In this document: one piece after another, positions 29,712 through 40,043 of the stretch
Layout: each line of letters begins with the position of its first letter
Position numbering within the stretch: position 1 is the stretch's first letter
DNA from: Candidatus Thiomargarita nelsonii
Lineage (GTDB): Bacteria; Pseudomonadota; Gammaproteobacteria; Beggiatoales; Beggiatoaceae
DNA length: 64,000 nt
Direction of reading: 5' to 3'
NCBI GenBank assembly: GCA_000785145.2
Contig: JSZA02000003.1
Location: 32,153-96,152, forward strand
Translations under genes and position numbers: made by a program
The notes under the pieces: generated by a model
What the model saw: only the letters and a program-made list of their open reading frames with translations
What the model was told of the DNA's origin: nothing
Databases searched by the model: none

Positions 29712-31118
29712 CTATAGGTTTGTAAGAATGCCATCAACACTCGCCTTAGCATCCCCAAACAACATGCGCGTATTCTCCTTAAAGAACAGCGGATTACCAA
29801 CCCCAGCATAGCCCGATGCCATGCTACGTTTCATCACGATCGTAGTTTTAGCCTTCCATACCTCTAAAACAGGCATACCGGCAATGGGGCTATTGGGATC
29901 ATCTTGCGCCGCTGGATTAACGGTATCATTGGCACCGATAACCAACACCACATCCGTTTCTGGAAAATCATCATTAATTTCATCCATTTCCAGAACGATG
30001 TCATAAGGTACCTTTGCCTCTGCTAAGAGAACATTCATGTGTCCGGGCAAACGTCCCGCGACAGGATGAATACCAAAGCGCACGGTAATACCCTTATCAC
30101 GAAGCTTTTTAGTGATTTCAGAAACAGGGTGTTGTGCTTGAGCAACAGCCATACCATAACCGGGCACGATAATGACACTCTTAGCATCTTGGAACAAGTG
30201 AGCCGTTTCTTCCACCGTCGTGCTAACAACCTCTTTGCCTTCGTCATCGGAGCCACCACTGCTAGCTGTACCAGCCTTTGTACCAAAACCTCCGGCGATA
30301 ACGCTGAGAAAGTTGCGGTTCATGGCGCGACACATAATATAAGAGAGAATAGCACCGCTACTACCGACTAAGGCACCGGTGATGATCAACAAATCATTCC
30401 CAAGCATAAAGCCGATGGCTGCCGCAGCCCAGCCAGAATAACTATTGAGCATGGACACCACAACGGGCATGTCCGCGCCGCCGATAGCCATAACCATGTG
30501 GACACCAAAGACTAAAGCAATGGCCGTCATAATGCTCAACGGAATTAGGCCAGCGGCAAGGTTTTCAGCATTGATAAACTCAACACCAAACCAGATGCAG
30601 GCGATCCCAAGACCTAGATTTAGGATGTGGCGTCCCGGCAAAAGCAAAGGTCTGCTACCAACGATCCCTTGTAATTTACCAAAGGCAATCACAGAGCCGG
30701 TGAATGTTATCGCACCAATCAACACACCTAAGTAGATTTCCACTTCGTGGATGACTTTTTCAGCACCGACGAGGGGTGAAGTCGCCGCCGCCATATGGAT
30801 GTAATTGGCAAATCCCACTAGAACGGCAGCCAAACCCACGAAACTATGCAACATAGCAACGAGTTGAGGCATACCGGTCATTTCAACCTTGAGGGCTACA
30901 ATAGTACCAATGATCGCGCCGATGATCATGGCAACCGTTAAAACTTCATAGCTAGTTACTTGGCTACCCCAAATCGTGGCAAAAACGGCGATCAACATGC
31001 CGATCATGCCATAGATATTGCCACGACGGGCTGTTTCTTGGTGGCTTAGCCCCCCCAAGCTCAGGATAAATAGAATGCTGGCGACAATATAAGCAGCAGT
31101 AAGTAAACCTTCAGTCAT
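29712..31118 (-). CDS. pntB: NAD(P) transhydrogenase subunit beta
   Basis: 468 aa. Eight or nine hydrophobic segments fill the first 270 residues, followed by the NADP(H)-binding dIII domain with [15 protein letters not shown] and [11 protein letters not shown]. The start at 31118 follows AGGAGGA, 16 bp after pntA. With PntA it forms the proton-translocating transhydrogenase of the inner membrane, exchanging reducing equivalents between NADH and NADP+. It is probably cotranscribed with pntA and possibly dsrL. Confidence 0.95.
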   Translation of the reverse strand: MTEGLLTAAYIVASILFILSLGGLSHQETARRGNIYGMIGMLIAVFATIWGSQVTSYEVLTVAMIIGAIIGTIVALKVEMTGMPQLVAMLHSFVGLAAVLVGFANYIHMAAATSPLVGAEKVIHEVEIYLGVLIGAITFTGSVIAFGKLQGIVGSRPLLLPGRHILNLGLGIACIWFGVEFINAENLAAGLIPLSIMTAIALVFGVHMVMAIGGADMPVVVSMLNSYSGWAAAAIGFMLGNDLLIITGALVGSSGAILSYIMCRAMNRNFLSVIAGGFGTKAGTASSGGSDDEGKEVVSTTVEETAHLFQDAKSVIIVPGYGMAVAQAQHPVSEITKKLRDKGITVRFGIHPVAGRLPGHMNVLLAEAKVPYDIVLEMDEINDDFPETDVVLVIGANDTVNPAAQDDPNSPIAGMPVLEVWKAKTTIVMKRSMASGYAGVGNPLFFKENTRMLFGDAKASVDGILTNL

Positions 31119-31134
31119 GTGTCCTTCCTCCTAT

Positions 31135-32703
31135 TTATCTCTGAAACATCCGCAGCATACGCTGGGTGACGATAAAACCGCCGCTGATATTAATAGTAGC
31201 TACTAAAATAGCCACCGCTGCTAGGATAGTCACTATGCTCGTCATCTCGCCTGACACTTGTAGCAAGGCCCCAATGACGATGATCCCACTGATCGCATTT
31301 GTGACACTCATAAGTGGCGTGTGTAAAGCGGGTGTGACATTCCAAACAATTTGATAGCCGACGAAACAAGCCAAGACAAAAACGGTAAAATGGGCTAGAA
31401 AATCAGGTGGCGAGACATAACCAAGTCCTGCTAATAAACCTGCGCCTATGAGCATAAATAAGGCACTTCCAAAACCACTGGATTTCTTTTCTTCGGGCTC
31501 TGCCTGGGGTGGTGCTGCCGGTTCTTTTTTAGGCGGCGTAGCAATGGCTTGAACTTTAGGTTTGGGAGGCGGCCAAGTGATTTCTCCGTCCTTAATGACA
31601 GTCGCGCCCCGAATAACGTCATCTTCCATATCGACATTAATTTGACCATCCTTTTCCTTACATAAGTCAGTCAGGAAATGGCGCAAATTTGTCCCATAGA
31701 GCTGACTGGATTGGGTGGGCAACCGGCTTGGCAGGTCCGTATATCCAATCAAGGTGACACCGTGTTTGACGACCACTTTACCCGGTTCAGTCAAAGCACA
31801 ATTGCCGCCTTGCTCCGCTGCCATATCGACGACCACACTGCCATCACGCATGGATTCCACCATCCCTGCCGTGATCAGTTCGGGTGCTGGTTTGCCCGGT
31901 ATCAAGGCAGTGGTAATGATTATATCCACTTCCATAGCTTGACGCGCAAACAGAGCCATCTCAGCCTTGATAAATTCTGGGCTCATCACCTTAGCATAAC
32001 CGCCCGCACCGCCGCCTTCTTCTTCAAAGTCCAATTCTAGGAACTCCGCGCCCATACTCTCGACTTGTTCCTTAACTTCTGGACGAGTATCGAAGGCGCG
32101 TACAATGGCCCCCAGCCCATTAGCCGCACCAAGAGCCGCTAAGCCCGCCACGCCTGCACCGATAACCATTACTTTAGCCGGAGGTACTTTACCCGCCGCA
32201 GTAATCTGACCGGTGAAAAAGCGTCCAAAATGGTTAGCGGCTTCTATGACGGCGCGATATCCACCAATATTAGCCATAGAACTCAGAGCATCCAATTTTT
32301 GCGCTCTGGATATCCGGGGTACACTGTCCATCGCTATGACAGTGACTTTGCGAGCCGCCAGTCTATCCATAAGATCGGGGTTCTGGGCAGGCCAAATAAA
32401 GCTGATGAGACACGTACCTTCTCGCAAAAGTTCGCATTCATGTACACCAAGAGTCGGATGTGCATGAGGCGCACGGACTTTCAATATAATATCTGACTCC
32501 GCCCACAATTTTTTGGTGTCCTCTACAATCTCGACACCGTTTTCTTTGTAGGCTTCATCGGAAAAATGGGCGTTGTCCCCCGCCCCGGCTTCGAGCGCAA
32601 CCGTAAAGCCCAGTTTATGGAGCCATTCGGTCGTTTCTGGGGTCGCTGCCACACGTTTTTCCCCAGCATAGATTTCCTTGGGAATTCCTATTTTTAAGGG
32701 CAT
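31135..32703 (-). CDS. pntA: NAD(P) transhydrogenase subunit alpha
   Basis: 522 aa from ATG 32703 ([18 protein letters not shown]), which follows AGGAGAATGT; an upstream in-frame ATG lacks a better site. The N-terminal AlaDH/PNT NAD(H)-binding domain has [12 protein letters not shown] proline-rich linker follows, then about four membrane segments. It is a fused E. coli-type alpha subunit, not split into PntAA and PntAB. First gene of a pntA-pntB(-dsrL) group, diverging from dsrA across 584 bp. Confidence 0.95.
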   Translation of the reverse strand: MPLKIGIPKEIYAGEKRVAATPETTEWLHKLGFTVALEAGAGDNAHFSDEAYKENGVEIVEDTKKLWAESDIILKVRAPHAHPTLGVHECELLREGTCLISFIWPAQNPDLMDRLAARKVTVIAMDSVPRISRAQKLDALSSMANIGGYRAVIEAANHFGRFFTGQITAAGKVPPAKVMVIGAGVAGLAALGAANGLGAIVRAFDTRPEVKEQVESMGAEFLELDFEEEGGGAGGYAKVMSPEFIKAEMALFARQAMEVDIIITTALIPGKPAPELITAGMVESMRDGSVVVDMAAEQGGNCALTEPGKVVVKHGVTLIGYTDLPSRLPTQSSQLYGTNLRHFLTDLCKEKDGQINVDMEDDVIRGATVIKDGEITWPPPKPKVQAIATPPKKEPAAPPQAEPEEKKSSGFGSALFMLIGAGLLAGLGYVSPPDFLAHFTVFVLACFVGYQIVWNVTPALHTPLMSVTNAISGIIVIGALLQVSGEMTSIVTILAAVAILVATINISGGFIVTQRMLRMFQR

Positions 32704-33287
32704 ACATTCTCCTGTATGGTTAATCATGTTGGCGTAAATATAAGCAATCTCTAAAATGAGGGAGCTATTGTACTTCGATAATTTAAAATACTCAAATTTT
32801 CTTATATTGAGAAGGGGCGCCTATTAATTATATATAACAAAGTGAGGCCGTTTATTAAAAATATTTATGATGATATATATAAGGCTTGAAGAGGATTTTT
32901 CCTTAACTTGGATGATTTGTCATTTGCTTTTTTTTATTTATAATATGGCAACTTTTTATTTAAGTTTATAACCCTGTAAAAAATGAGATTGCAATAACAG
33001 AGTAAAATACTATACTATTATTTCAACAGCAATCACACGATTGGTGTTGCTTGTTTATGCTTGATTTGGACTCTGTTCAGTCAAAAAATTCGCTTGACTA
33101 GGGATCATAAAATAACTATATTATGAGACACTGATGCACAGCGACATAACATAAGCTTGTACTGTGATTAAAAGTTTTGATTGATTCTCATAAGTAAGTA
33201 AGTCAATTGATGGGTGGTCACAGTTTGACCCTCGTAACTGTAATATTGTATCAGAAAAAATTCCTCAAACCAAAGGAGCTTGTACAC
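32704..33287. other. Divergent pntA-dsrA intergenic region
   Basis: 584 bp, strongly AT-rich, no gene seen. It holds the dsrA promoter (33094-33122) and the 5' leader. No clear promoter for pntA was picked out. Confidence 0.7.
33094..33122 (+). promoter_or_regulatory. Predicted sigma70-type promoter of dsrA
   Basis: TTGACT at 33094-33099, 17-bp spacer, TATATT at 33117-33122. This would give a leader of about 160 nt before the dsrA start codon. Confidence 0.7.
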
Positions 33288-34973
33288 ATGAGTAAAGCAA
33301 TGCACGAGACCCCAATGCTCGATCAACTAGAGAGTGGTCCTTGGCCTAGTTTTGTTACGGGGCTCAAACGTCTTGCCAACGATGAGGGTAAGCCGTATCA
33401 AGACATGATGGTTGATCTGTTAGGTCAATTGGAACTGTCCTATAAAACCCGCAAAGGCTACTGGAAAGGTGGGACCTTAGGCGTTTTAGGCTATGGTGGT
33501 GGTATTATCCCGCGCTTTTCTGAGGTAGCGGATCAATATCCAGCGTCCAAAGAATTCCATACTCTCCGTATTATGCCACCTGCTGGTATGCATTATGATA
33601 CCAAAATCATGCGTCAACTGTGTGATATCTGGGAAAAACATGGCTCGGGGCTGATCGCCTTTCATGGACAAAGTGGCGATATAATGTTCCAAGGCGCAAC
33701 GTCCGAGAAAGTTCAAGAAGCTTTTGATGAATTGAATGAGATCGGTTTTGACTTGGGTGGTGCTGGACCTGCGGTACGGACGGGGATGTCTTGTGTGGGT
33801 GCTGCCCGTTGTGAACAGTCTTGCGCCAATGAGCAGAAAATTCTCCGCCTGTTGGTGAATAATTTCTTGGATGATATGCATCGTCCTGCCCTTAGTGTAT
33901 AGGGGTCCTCAGTAGTAATATTGAGGTAATAAACTGCTCTAATTGCTGGAAAACCCTTAGAGCCATTGGCACTACAGCATAGCTGGTAACGGCAAGTGCG
34001 AAGGTTTGAAAAGACAATGGATTTGGGCAATCAGCAGCTAAGCTTCTAGTGTATATACAATACAATGAAGCCAGTCCAACGACTATTCCGAAAGGAAGTA
34101 GGATTCAAGCGAATCCGAAACGGGCAGCATCCTTTATTAGTGATAACTGAAAAGGATGAAGATATAGTCTGGTCTCATACGAAAGTATGAGCGAGTATCA
34201 ATACTCGGTGATAAAATATAGCTTTTCAGATAAAGATTTTGTTAGGAGTCCAAGATTTATCTTGGGACAGCCAAGATAAATCTTGGACTCCTATTTTCTG
34301 AAATACTATAGTAGCGAATTATCACAAACATAAACGACCTTACAAATTTAAGTTTAAAGTATCCGGCTGTGCCAACGATTGTATGAACTCAATCCAGCGG
34401 TCTGATATGGCCGTCATTGGCACTTGGCGCGATGACATGAAAGTCGATCAGGATGAAGTCAAGGCGTTTGTCAATGACAAAGGACGTAAGTATGTAATTG
34501 ACAACGTGATTACTCGTTGCCCAACCAAGGCATTGTCGCTCAATGATGACGATACCTTAGCCGTTGATAATCGCAACTGTGTGCGCTGCATGCATTGCAT
34601 TAACGTAATGACTAAAGCCCTGTCCCCCGGTGATGACAAGGGCGTGACGATTCTCCTCGGTGGTAAACGTACCTTGAAGATTGGTGATACAATGGGTACG
34701 GTGATTGTACCGTTTATGAAACTTGAGACAGAGGAAGACTACGAAGGGCTCACGGAACTTGCCGAAAATATCATTGACTTTTTCGCCGACAATGCGTTAG
34801 AACATGAGCGGACTGGGGAAATGATTGAACGTATCGGTTTGGCCAACTTCCTTGAAGGGATTGAGGTGGATATTGATCCCAATATGATGTCTGAGCCTCG
34901 TCGCTCTTCTTATGTAAGGGTGGATGATTGGGATGAGGAAGCCCAAAAGTGGTTTGATCGTAAAGCGGCTTAA
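33288..34973 (+). CDS. dsrA: Dissimilatory sulfite reductase alpha subunit, split by a group I intron
   Basis: Exons 33288-33892 and 34337-34973. Joined, they encode 413 aa, the usual DsrA length. The start ATG 33288 follows AAAGGAG. Exon 1 carries C169-x5-C175; exon 2 supplies C213-x3-C217 (SGCANDC), so splicing rebuilds the siroheme-[4Fe-4S] ligand set. The intron splits codon 202 after its second base, and joining gives ALPYKFKFKVSG, exactly the family sequence. A C-terminal ferredoxin domain has CVRCMHC. Without splicing, translation stops at 33900-33902. DsrAB runs in reverse in sulfur oxidisers, releasing sulfite from stored sulfur. dsrB follows. Confidence 0.95.
33893..34336 (+). ncRNA. 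Group I intron in dsrA (444 nt)
   Basis: Conserved group I elements are visible in order: P AATTGCTGGAAA (33941-33952), Q AATCAGCAGCTAAGC (34029-34043), R GTCCAACGACTA (34074-34085), S AAGATATAGTC (34159-34169). GACTA of R pairs with TAGTC of S to form P7. The exon end GCCCT pairs with the guide GGGG at 33902-33905, giving the expected U.G pair at the 5' splice site. The last intron base is G 34336. No homing endonuclease ORF. A 95-bp MITE sits in the 3' part. A dsrA group I intron with a MITE has been reported in Ca. Thiomargarita nelsonii (recalled). Confidence 0.93.
34217..34311. mobile_element. 95-bp MITE in the P9-region loop of the dsrA intron
   Basis: Ends TATAGCTTTTCAGA and TCTGAAATACTATA form terminal inverted repeats. 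The centre is a double AGGAGTCCAAGATTTATCTT hairpin. A 95-bp copy in opposite orientation lies at 47651-47745. Removing it leaves stem GTGATAA (34208-34214) / TTATCAC (34319-34325), so it landed in a hairpin loop. Confidence 0.85.
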
Positions 34974-35087
34974 ATAACATAACACGCTCGCCCCCAAAGG
35001 GGGGTGGTCAATGACCTTGTATTATTGTAGTATAAGGGCGTTTATATAACTATATTATAATATTCGACACTTATTAGGAGGTTATTT

Positions 35088-36155
35088 ATGCCACCACGGA
35101 TGCCCATAGAAAGCGGTGTGCCAGATCCGTTACAATATATGCACCCGATTATGACGAAGAATTATGGTGCATGGAAATACCATGAACGTCCTCGTCCCGG
35201 CGTTTTGTGCCACACTGCGAAAAGTGGCGATCAAATTTGGACGGTGCGTGCTGGGACTCAGCGACAAATGGACTTGTACACCATTCGGAAACTTTGTGAT
35301 ATTGCGGATGACTATGCCGATAGTCATGTTCGCTTTACCATTCGCAGCAACATTGAATTTATGGTTGGCGATGAAACCAAGGTGCAGCCGCTGATTGACA
35401 AACTGGTGTCTGAAGGTTTCCCTGTTGGCGGTACGGGACCCTCCGTCACTATGATTGCCCACACGCAGGGCTGGTTGCATTGCGATATTCCCGCCTCAGA
35501 TGCGTCTGGCGTTGTGAAAGCGTTGATGGATGAATTGCATGAAGAATTCATCAATGAAAACATGCCTAATCGGGTACATATGTCCACCTCTTGCTGTCAA
35601 ATCAACTGTGGTGGACAAGCCGACATTGCCATTAATATCCAACACACTAAACCGCCCAAGATTAACCATGACTTGGTCGCCAATGTGTGTGAACGTCCCA
35701 CCGTTGTGGCACGGTGCCCAGTCGCTGCCATCCGTCCGGCACTGGTTAATGGCAAACCCTCGTTGGAAGTGGATGAGAAAAAATGTATCTGCTGTGGGGC
35801 CTGTTTTCCGCCCTGTCCACCTATGCAAATCAATGATCCAGAAAATTCCAAGCTCGCCATTTGGGTCGGTGGTAAAAACTCCAATGCCCGCAGTAAGCCG
35901 ACTTTCCATAAATTGGTAGCCGCTGGTATTCCTAACAATCCTCCCCGCTGGCCTGAAGTCGCTACCATTATCAAAAAAATCCTGCATGTGTATAAAGAAG
36001 ATGCCAGAGATTGGGAACGTTTGTCTGACTGGGTCGATAGAATTGGTTGGCCTCGTTTCTTTGAATTAAGTGAGCTGCCATTTACCAAGTACCATATTGA
36101 CAATTGGCACGGCGCACGGCGCAGCTTGAATGCATCAACACATATCCGTTTTTAA
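35088..36155 (+). CDS. dsrB: Dissimilatory sulfite reductase beta subunit
   Basis: 355 aa, start behind AGGAGG. Features: STSCCQINCGGQADIA with the cysteines of the siroheme-cluster half-site, and a ferredoxin insertion CICCGACFPPCPPM binding a [4Fe-4S] cluster. It pairs with DsrA as an alpha2beta2 cytoplasmic enzyme. It starts 114 bp after dsrA and appears intact, with no intron. Confidence 0.96.
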   Translation: MPPRMPIESGVPDPLQYMHPIMTKNYGAWKYHERPRPGVLCHTAKSGDQIWTVRAGTQRQMDLYTIRKLCDIADDYADSHVRFTIRSNIEFMVGDETKVQPLIDKLVSEGFPVGGTGPSVTMIAHTQGWLHCDIPASDASGVVKALMDELHEEFINENMPNRVHMSTSCCQINCGGQADIAINIQHTKPPKINHDLVANVCERPTVVARCPVAAIRPALVNGKPSLEVDEKKCICCGACFPPCPPMQINDPENSKLAIWVGGKNSNARSKPTFHKLVAAGIPNNPPRWPEVATIIKKILHVYKEDARDWERLSDWVDRIGWPRFFELSELPFTKYHIDNWHGARRSLNASTHIRF

Positions 36156-36238
36156 TCTAAACATAGAGAGCACAGAGGGACACCAATGTAACTCTGTGAC
36201 TTCTGTGTTTTTTACTAAAAAAGGGGAGAAATCATACA

Positions 36239-36631
36239 ATGAAGTTTGGTATTTTGGTCAATGAAGGCCCGTATCAACATCAAGCATCTGATTCTGCTTA
36301 TCAATTTACTAAAGCAGCCTTAGAGAAAGGACACTCGATTTATCGGGTTTTTTTCTATCACGATGGGGTTAATAATGGGTCGCGCTTAACGGTGCCACCC
36401 CAAGATGATCGTCATATTGTTAACCGTTGGTCGGACTTAGCTAAAGAACATAACCTTGATTTGGTTTTGTGTATAGCAGCAGCGCAACGACGTGGCATGT
36501 TAGATGAGAATGAAGCCAAACGCCAAGGCAAAGATGCAAATAATATTGCCGAAGGATTTCGCATTTCTGGTTTAGGCCAACTCATCGAAGCCGGCATACA
36601 ATCGGAACGTTTGGTCGTGTTTGGAGACTGA
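36239..36631 (+). CDS. dsrE: DsrE, sulfurtransferase subunit of DsrEFH
   Basis: 130 aa of the DsrE/TusD family. The conserved active cysteine is in LDLVLCIAAAQRRGM. DsrEFH carries persulfide sulfur to DsrC in oxidative sulfur metabolism. Good GGGGAGAA ribosome site. dsrF follows 18 nt later. dsrH and dsrC are absent because the cluster is broken by the group II intron in dsrF. Confidence 0.95.
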   Translation: MKFGILVNEGPYQHQASDSAYQFTKAALEKGHSIYRVFFYHDGVNNGSRLTVPPQDDRHIVNRWSDLAKEHNLDLVLCIAAAQRRGMLDENEAKRQGKDANNIAEGFRISGLGQLIEAGIQSERLVVFGD

Positions 36632-36649
36632 TGAGGAGAGCATAATAAG

Positions 36650-36970
36650 ATGGAAGACGAAGTAATCAAAAAATTCTTGTATGTGAACCGCAAAGCACCT
36701 TATGGCACCGTCTATGCGTTAGAATCGCTAGAAGTGGTGCTGATTGGTGCCGCGTTTGACCAAGATGTCAGTTTGGCCTTTATTGATGATGGCGTTTATC
36801 AACTCAAGAAAGGTCAACAAACATCAGTCTCTTCGGGGATTGGTATGAAGGATTTCTCTAAAACTTACCGCGCCCTTGAGGGTTATGATGTAGAAAAACT
36901 CTATGTCGATAAGAAATCTATGGAAGAACGCGGACTGACTGTAGATGATTGTGCGACTCGTTTGGCCTAA
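36650..36970 (+). pseudogene. dsrF: DsrF, 3' end replaced by a group II intron
   Basis: The first 100 residues (VIKKFLYVNRKAPYGTVYA, IGAAFDQDV, DDGVYQLKKGQQT) match DsrF/TusC. After GLTVDD the frame enters GTGCGACTCG at 36951, the start of the intron, and stops at 36970 with 106 aa. Usual DsrF is about 135 aa. The sequence after the intron does not encode the missing DsrF end, so unless a trans arrangement exists this copy is truncated. Confidence 0.8.
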
Positions 36971-37751
36971 TTCTCTAGGGAATACAAAGCCTTAAAGTAA
37001 AATTTCTTATATGGTGTGAATGGATTCGCCTAGCTAGGCAGCAGCTAGAAAGTAGAACTCCGGTAGCAGCATCGCCAGTGCAAGGGTTCAAAGCCTCAAA
37101 AAGGCAAGCGTTATGGATATGGATATATTTTTAAGGTCGGTAAATAGTAAACTCCTTGGGGTTAAATGGTTTTTAGGTATAGGGGTTAATCATGCCCTTA
37201 TGCGTTGCCCGATACACATCCGATTAATGAGTATAACCTAAGTCCACAGATAGACATATAAGAGAAACGAGTAAAAACGATGTTAGGATGTCACTTGCAG
37301 GAGCGCAAGAGGAGTGTGCAAACACTTAGCGACAACATCGGGTAGGATAGAGTGGGAAGCCAACGCCAGTAGCAACCGAAGGTCAGCGAAGCTAAACCGT
37401 CTAAGGGGAAAACTGGATATGCTGATTCACTCTCGGAATAATTGTGCTATAAATTCAATTGAACAAATGCTGGGCAACCAGATAAAAACGAATAGGTATT
37501 CCCTACAATTATGAATATACTTTGGCAACACCCGAACCCTGAGTGGGTTCCCGTGTCTCGTTGTGACAAACATCGATACGAGAGTATCGAATTTGTTATG
37601 GCTAAATGGGACTGGGATAAACTCTGCTTTCGTATGGGGTAAAGTGAGACGACTTGTATTCAATTTGCAAAAGAGAATTTATAAAGCTACGAAATCAGGC
37701 CGGTACAGAAAAGCACGAAACTTAATGTATCTATTGCAAAACTCGTATTAT

Positions 37752-37799
37752 GCTTCAGAGGCAAAAGTTTTTGCGCGCAAAAACTTTTGCCTCTGAAGC
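37752..37799. repeat. Perfect 48-bp palindrome, copy 1, in RT gene
   Basis: Centre GCGCGC, core GAGGCAAAAGTTTTTGCGCG. Removing 44 bp (37754-37797) rejoins the RT frame as TAT TAT GCG CTG. With the insert present, a TGA stop follows 15 codons in. Confidence 0.9.
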
Positions 37800-37830
37800 T
37801 GTTAGCAGTGCGTACCGTCACAACGGAAAA

Positions 37831-37880
37831 CTTCAGAGGTAAATGTTTTTGCGCGCGCGCAAAAACATTTACCTCTGAAG
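37831..37880. repeat. Perfect 50-bp palindrome, copy 2, in RT gene
   Basis: Same family, but both arms carry matching changes (GAGGTAAATG / CATTTACCTC) and a longer GCGCGCGCGC centre. Removing 48 bp restores ENGKRTAGVD; the insert is in frame. Confidence 0.9.
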
Positions 37881-38283
37881 GAAAACGCACCGCTGGAGTA
37901 GATAGAGTTAAAGTCAATACGCCTAAAAGAAAGATGGCTTTAGTTAAAGATATGTTAGATACAATCCAACGTGGTTGGGACAAATACAGACCAATGCCAG
38001 CTAAGCGGATTTACATCCCAAAAGCAAACGGAAAACTTAGACCTTTAGGCATACCCACCATTAAGGATAGGGCAATGCAGGCAGTCACGAAAATCGCACT
38101 TGAACCGTACTATGAGGCGAAATTTGAATCATGCCGTTATGGATTCAGACCAGCTATGGGATGCCACGATGCGATTGACAAAATCACGGCAGCACTACTC
38201 TATAAACAAAAATGGGTTCTTGATGCGGACATAAAAGGCTGTTTTGATAACATTGACCATAAATTTCTAGCATCGCAAATTGA

Positions 38284-38327
38284 TGCAGAGGCAAAAGTTT
38301 TCGCGCGCGAAAACTTTTGCCTCTGCA
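38284..38327. repeat. Perfect 44-bp palindrome, copy 3, in RT gene
   Basis: TGCAGAGGCAAAAG arms with CGCGCGCG centre. Exact removal of 44 bp restores QIEHWRPIVKRWL; with it, the frame shifts and stops at 38341-38343. Confidence 0.9.
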
Positions 38328-38416
38328 ACATTGGAGACCAATAGTTAAACGGTGGTTAAAGGCTGGTTATATGGAGAAATCTGACTATAACCAGACTGAT
38401 ATGGGAACACCGCAAG

Positions 38417-38462
38417 GTGCAGAGGCAAAAGTTTTCGCGCGCGAAAACTTTTGCCTCTGCAC
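38417..38462. repeat. Perfect 46-bp palindrome, copy 4, in RT gene
   Basis: Nearly identical to copy 3, inserted in the conserved PQG-ISPLL region. In frame, adding AEAKVFARENFCL to the RT. Confidence 0.9.
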
Positions 38463-40008
38463 TATATCGCCATTATTAGCTAATATAGCACTTGACCAAA
38501 TGGAGACCGACCTAATTGAACACCTACGCTCCTTAAAAGGTTGGAAAAACAAAATCGGCTCAACAACCGTCAGCATTGTGACTGGTGGCAAAAAGGTTAA
38601 GAAGTCCCAAAAGGAGACCAAGTCTCAAAAGAAACCAGAAAAGGTTTATGAGGGGGCGAAGAAATCTTATAAGTCCAGAATAAAACTAAAAATTGACCTA
38701 GTTAGGTATGCTGATGACTTTGTAGTACTCCACGAGGATAAAGAGGTTATTGAGGAATCCAAAAGATTTATAGGCAAATGGCTTGAAATAAGAGGATTAA
38801 CTCTATCTGAGGAAAAAACCAAAATTGTTCACTCGACTGAGGGATTTGATTTTCTAGGTCATCATATTCGACATTATGAAAATCGAATTAAAGGTACCTA
38901 TAAATTAAAGTTATTAAATGGTACTCCCACTGAACAACGAAGGGCTAAAGCAACGCATGTATTACGAGTGGAACCAACTAAAGAAAAGATAAAAGGTCAC
39001 TATCGAGACATAAGTGATACTATTTGGAAGTTAAAAGCAGCAACTCCCGTGCAATTAATGGCAACACTTCAACCCAAAATATCGGGGTGGGCCAACTACT
39101 ATAAAACAGTGCATTCAAGTGAGGCATTCGGCAAACTTGATATGTTCCTCTGGCGTAGGCTATACCAATGGGCGCGTCGTAAGCACCCAAATAAGAGCCT
39201 ACGCTGGGTAGCAGATAAGTACTTTGGCACTGTCAATGGTAGAAAATGGACTTTTGCTCAAATAGTGGGCAAAGGTAAAGACAGAAAAATCGTCAAATAT
39301 CTCAAGGGATATTCCAAGCACAAAGAAAGAACGGGGAGTTACGCAAGAGTTGGTTACGATAGGTCATACTACGACGGTGACACCGCCTACTGGGCGGAAC
39401 GGCTTTCCAAAGGCTATGGCAACATTATGCCGTCTAAAGCAAAAATGCTAAAAAGACAAGATGGGATTTGTCCAGTGTGCAAATGTAGGTTTAACAATGT
39501 GGAATTACCAGAAGCACATCATATACACCCAAGACACTTAGGAGGTGAGAATAAATACACGAACCTCGTGCTGGTTCATCTGCATTGCCACGACAAAATC
39601 CATCGGGAGAATCCAGGTATCAAAGGTAAAACGGTTAGCCAGACTAGCCCAGAATTACAGGGGTTTTTAAACAATGGTATGGCACCCGCCTATCAAGCGG
39701 AAGGTATGAAACTGCCCACAAGTACCAATACGGTGCTTAGTCTCGGAGGAGGCGCAGGAAGAATAATTACACCTGCATCGGGCATTAAACTACCTACTGA
39801 TACCTCTACTGTACTTAGAACCGGAAAAGGCGCAGGCATAATAACACCTGCATCGGATGATGACAAAGGGCCAATTTGAAATCATTCAAGTAGCTAGGCG
39901 ATTTACTATAAAGTTCTTGGAGTAAATTGAATCGGGGGGAAACCCTCCAATTAATGAGAGAAGTTATTGATAGATACTCTACTTAGCACTTGTCTTTGCT
40001 AATACTAG

Positions 40009-40043
40009 GAGCCGTATGAGTTTGAAAGTCTCACGTACGGTTT
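40009..40043 (+). ncRNA. Group II intron domain V
   Basis: GAGCCGTATGAG / CTCACGTACGGTT stem with GAAA tetraloop: the catalytic-triad hairpin of group II introns. Confidence 0.92.

Larger units (their letters stand above)
37598..39879 (+). pseudogene. Group II intron reverse transcriptase/maturase/HNH, interrupted by palindromes
   Basis: The N-terminal RT0 region starts MAKWDWDKL, with a frame change near 37618, then RRLVFNLQKRIYKA. Palindrome copies 1 and 3 shift the frame; copies 2 and 4 are in frame. The catalytic YADD motif is in VRYADDFVVL, followed by the maturase region and a C-terminal HNH (CPVCKC, then EAHHIHP and HLHCHDKIH). The last 60 residues hold two similar units around GAGIITPAS. 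Removing the palindromes restores normal RT reading (for example YYALLAVR and QIEHWRPIVKRWL). As it stands, no full-length protein can be made. Confidence 0.85.

Noticed and set aside
33207..33287. Upstream extension of DsrA
   Set aside because: ATG 33288 has AAAGGAG and matches known DsrA N-termini; the upstream part is leader.
33885..34382. dsrA as a frameshifted pseudogene with two ORFs
   Set aside because: Group I intron elements and an exact in-frame splice explain the split better.
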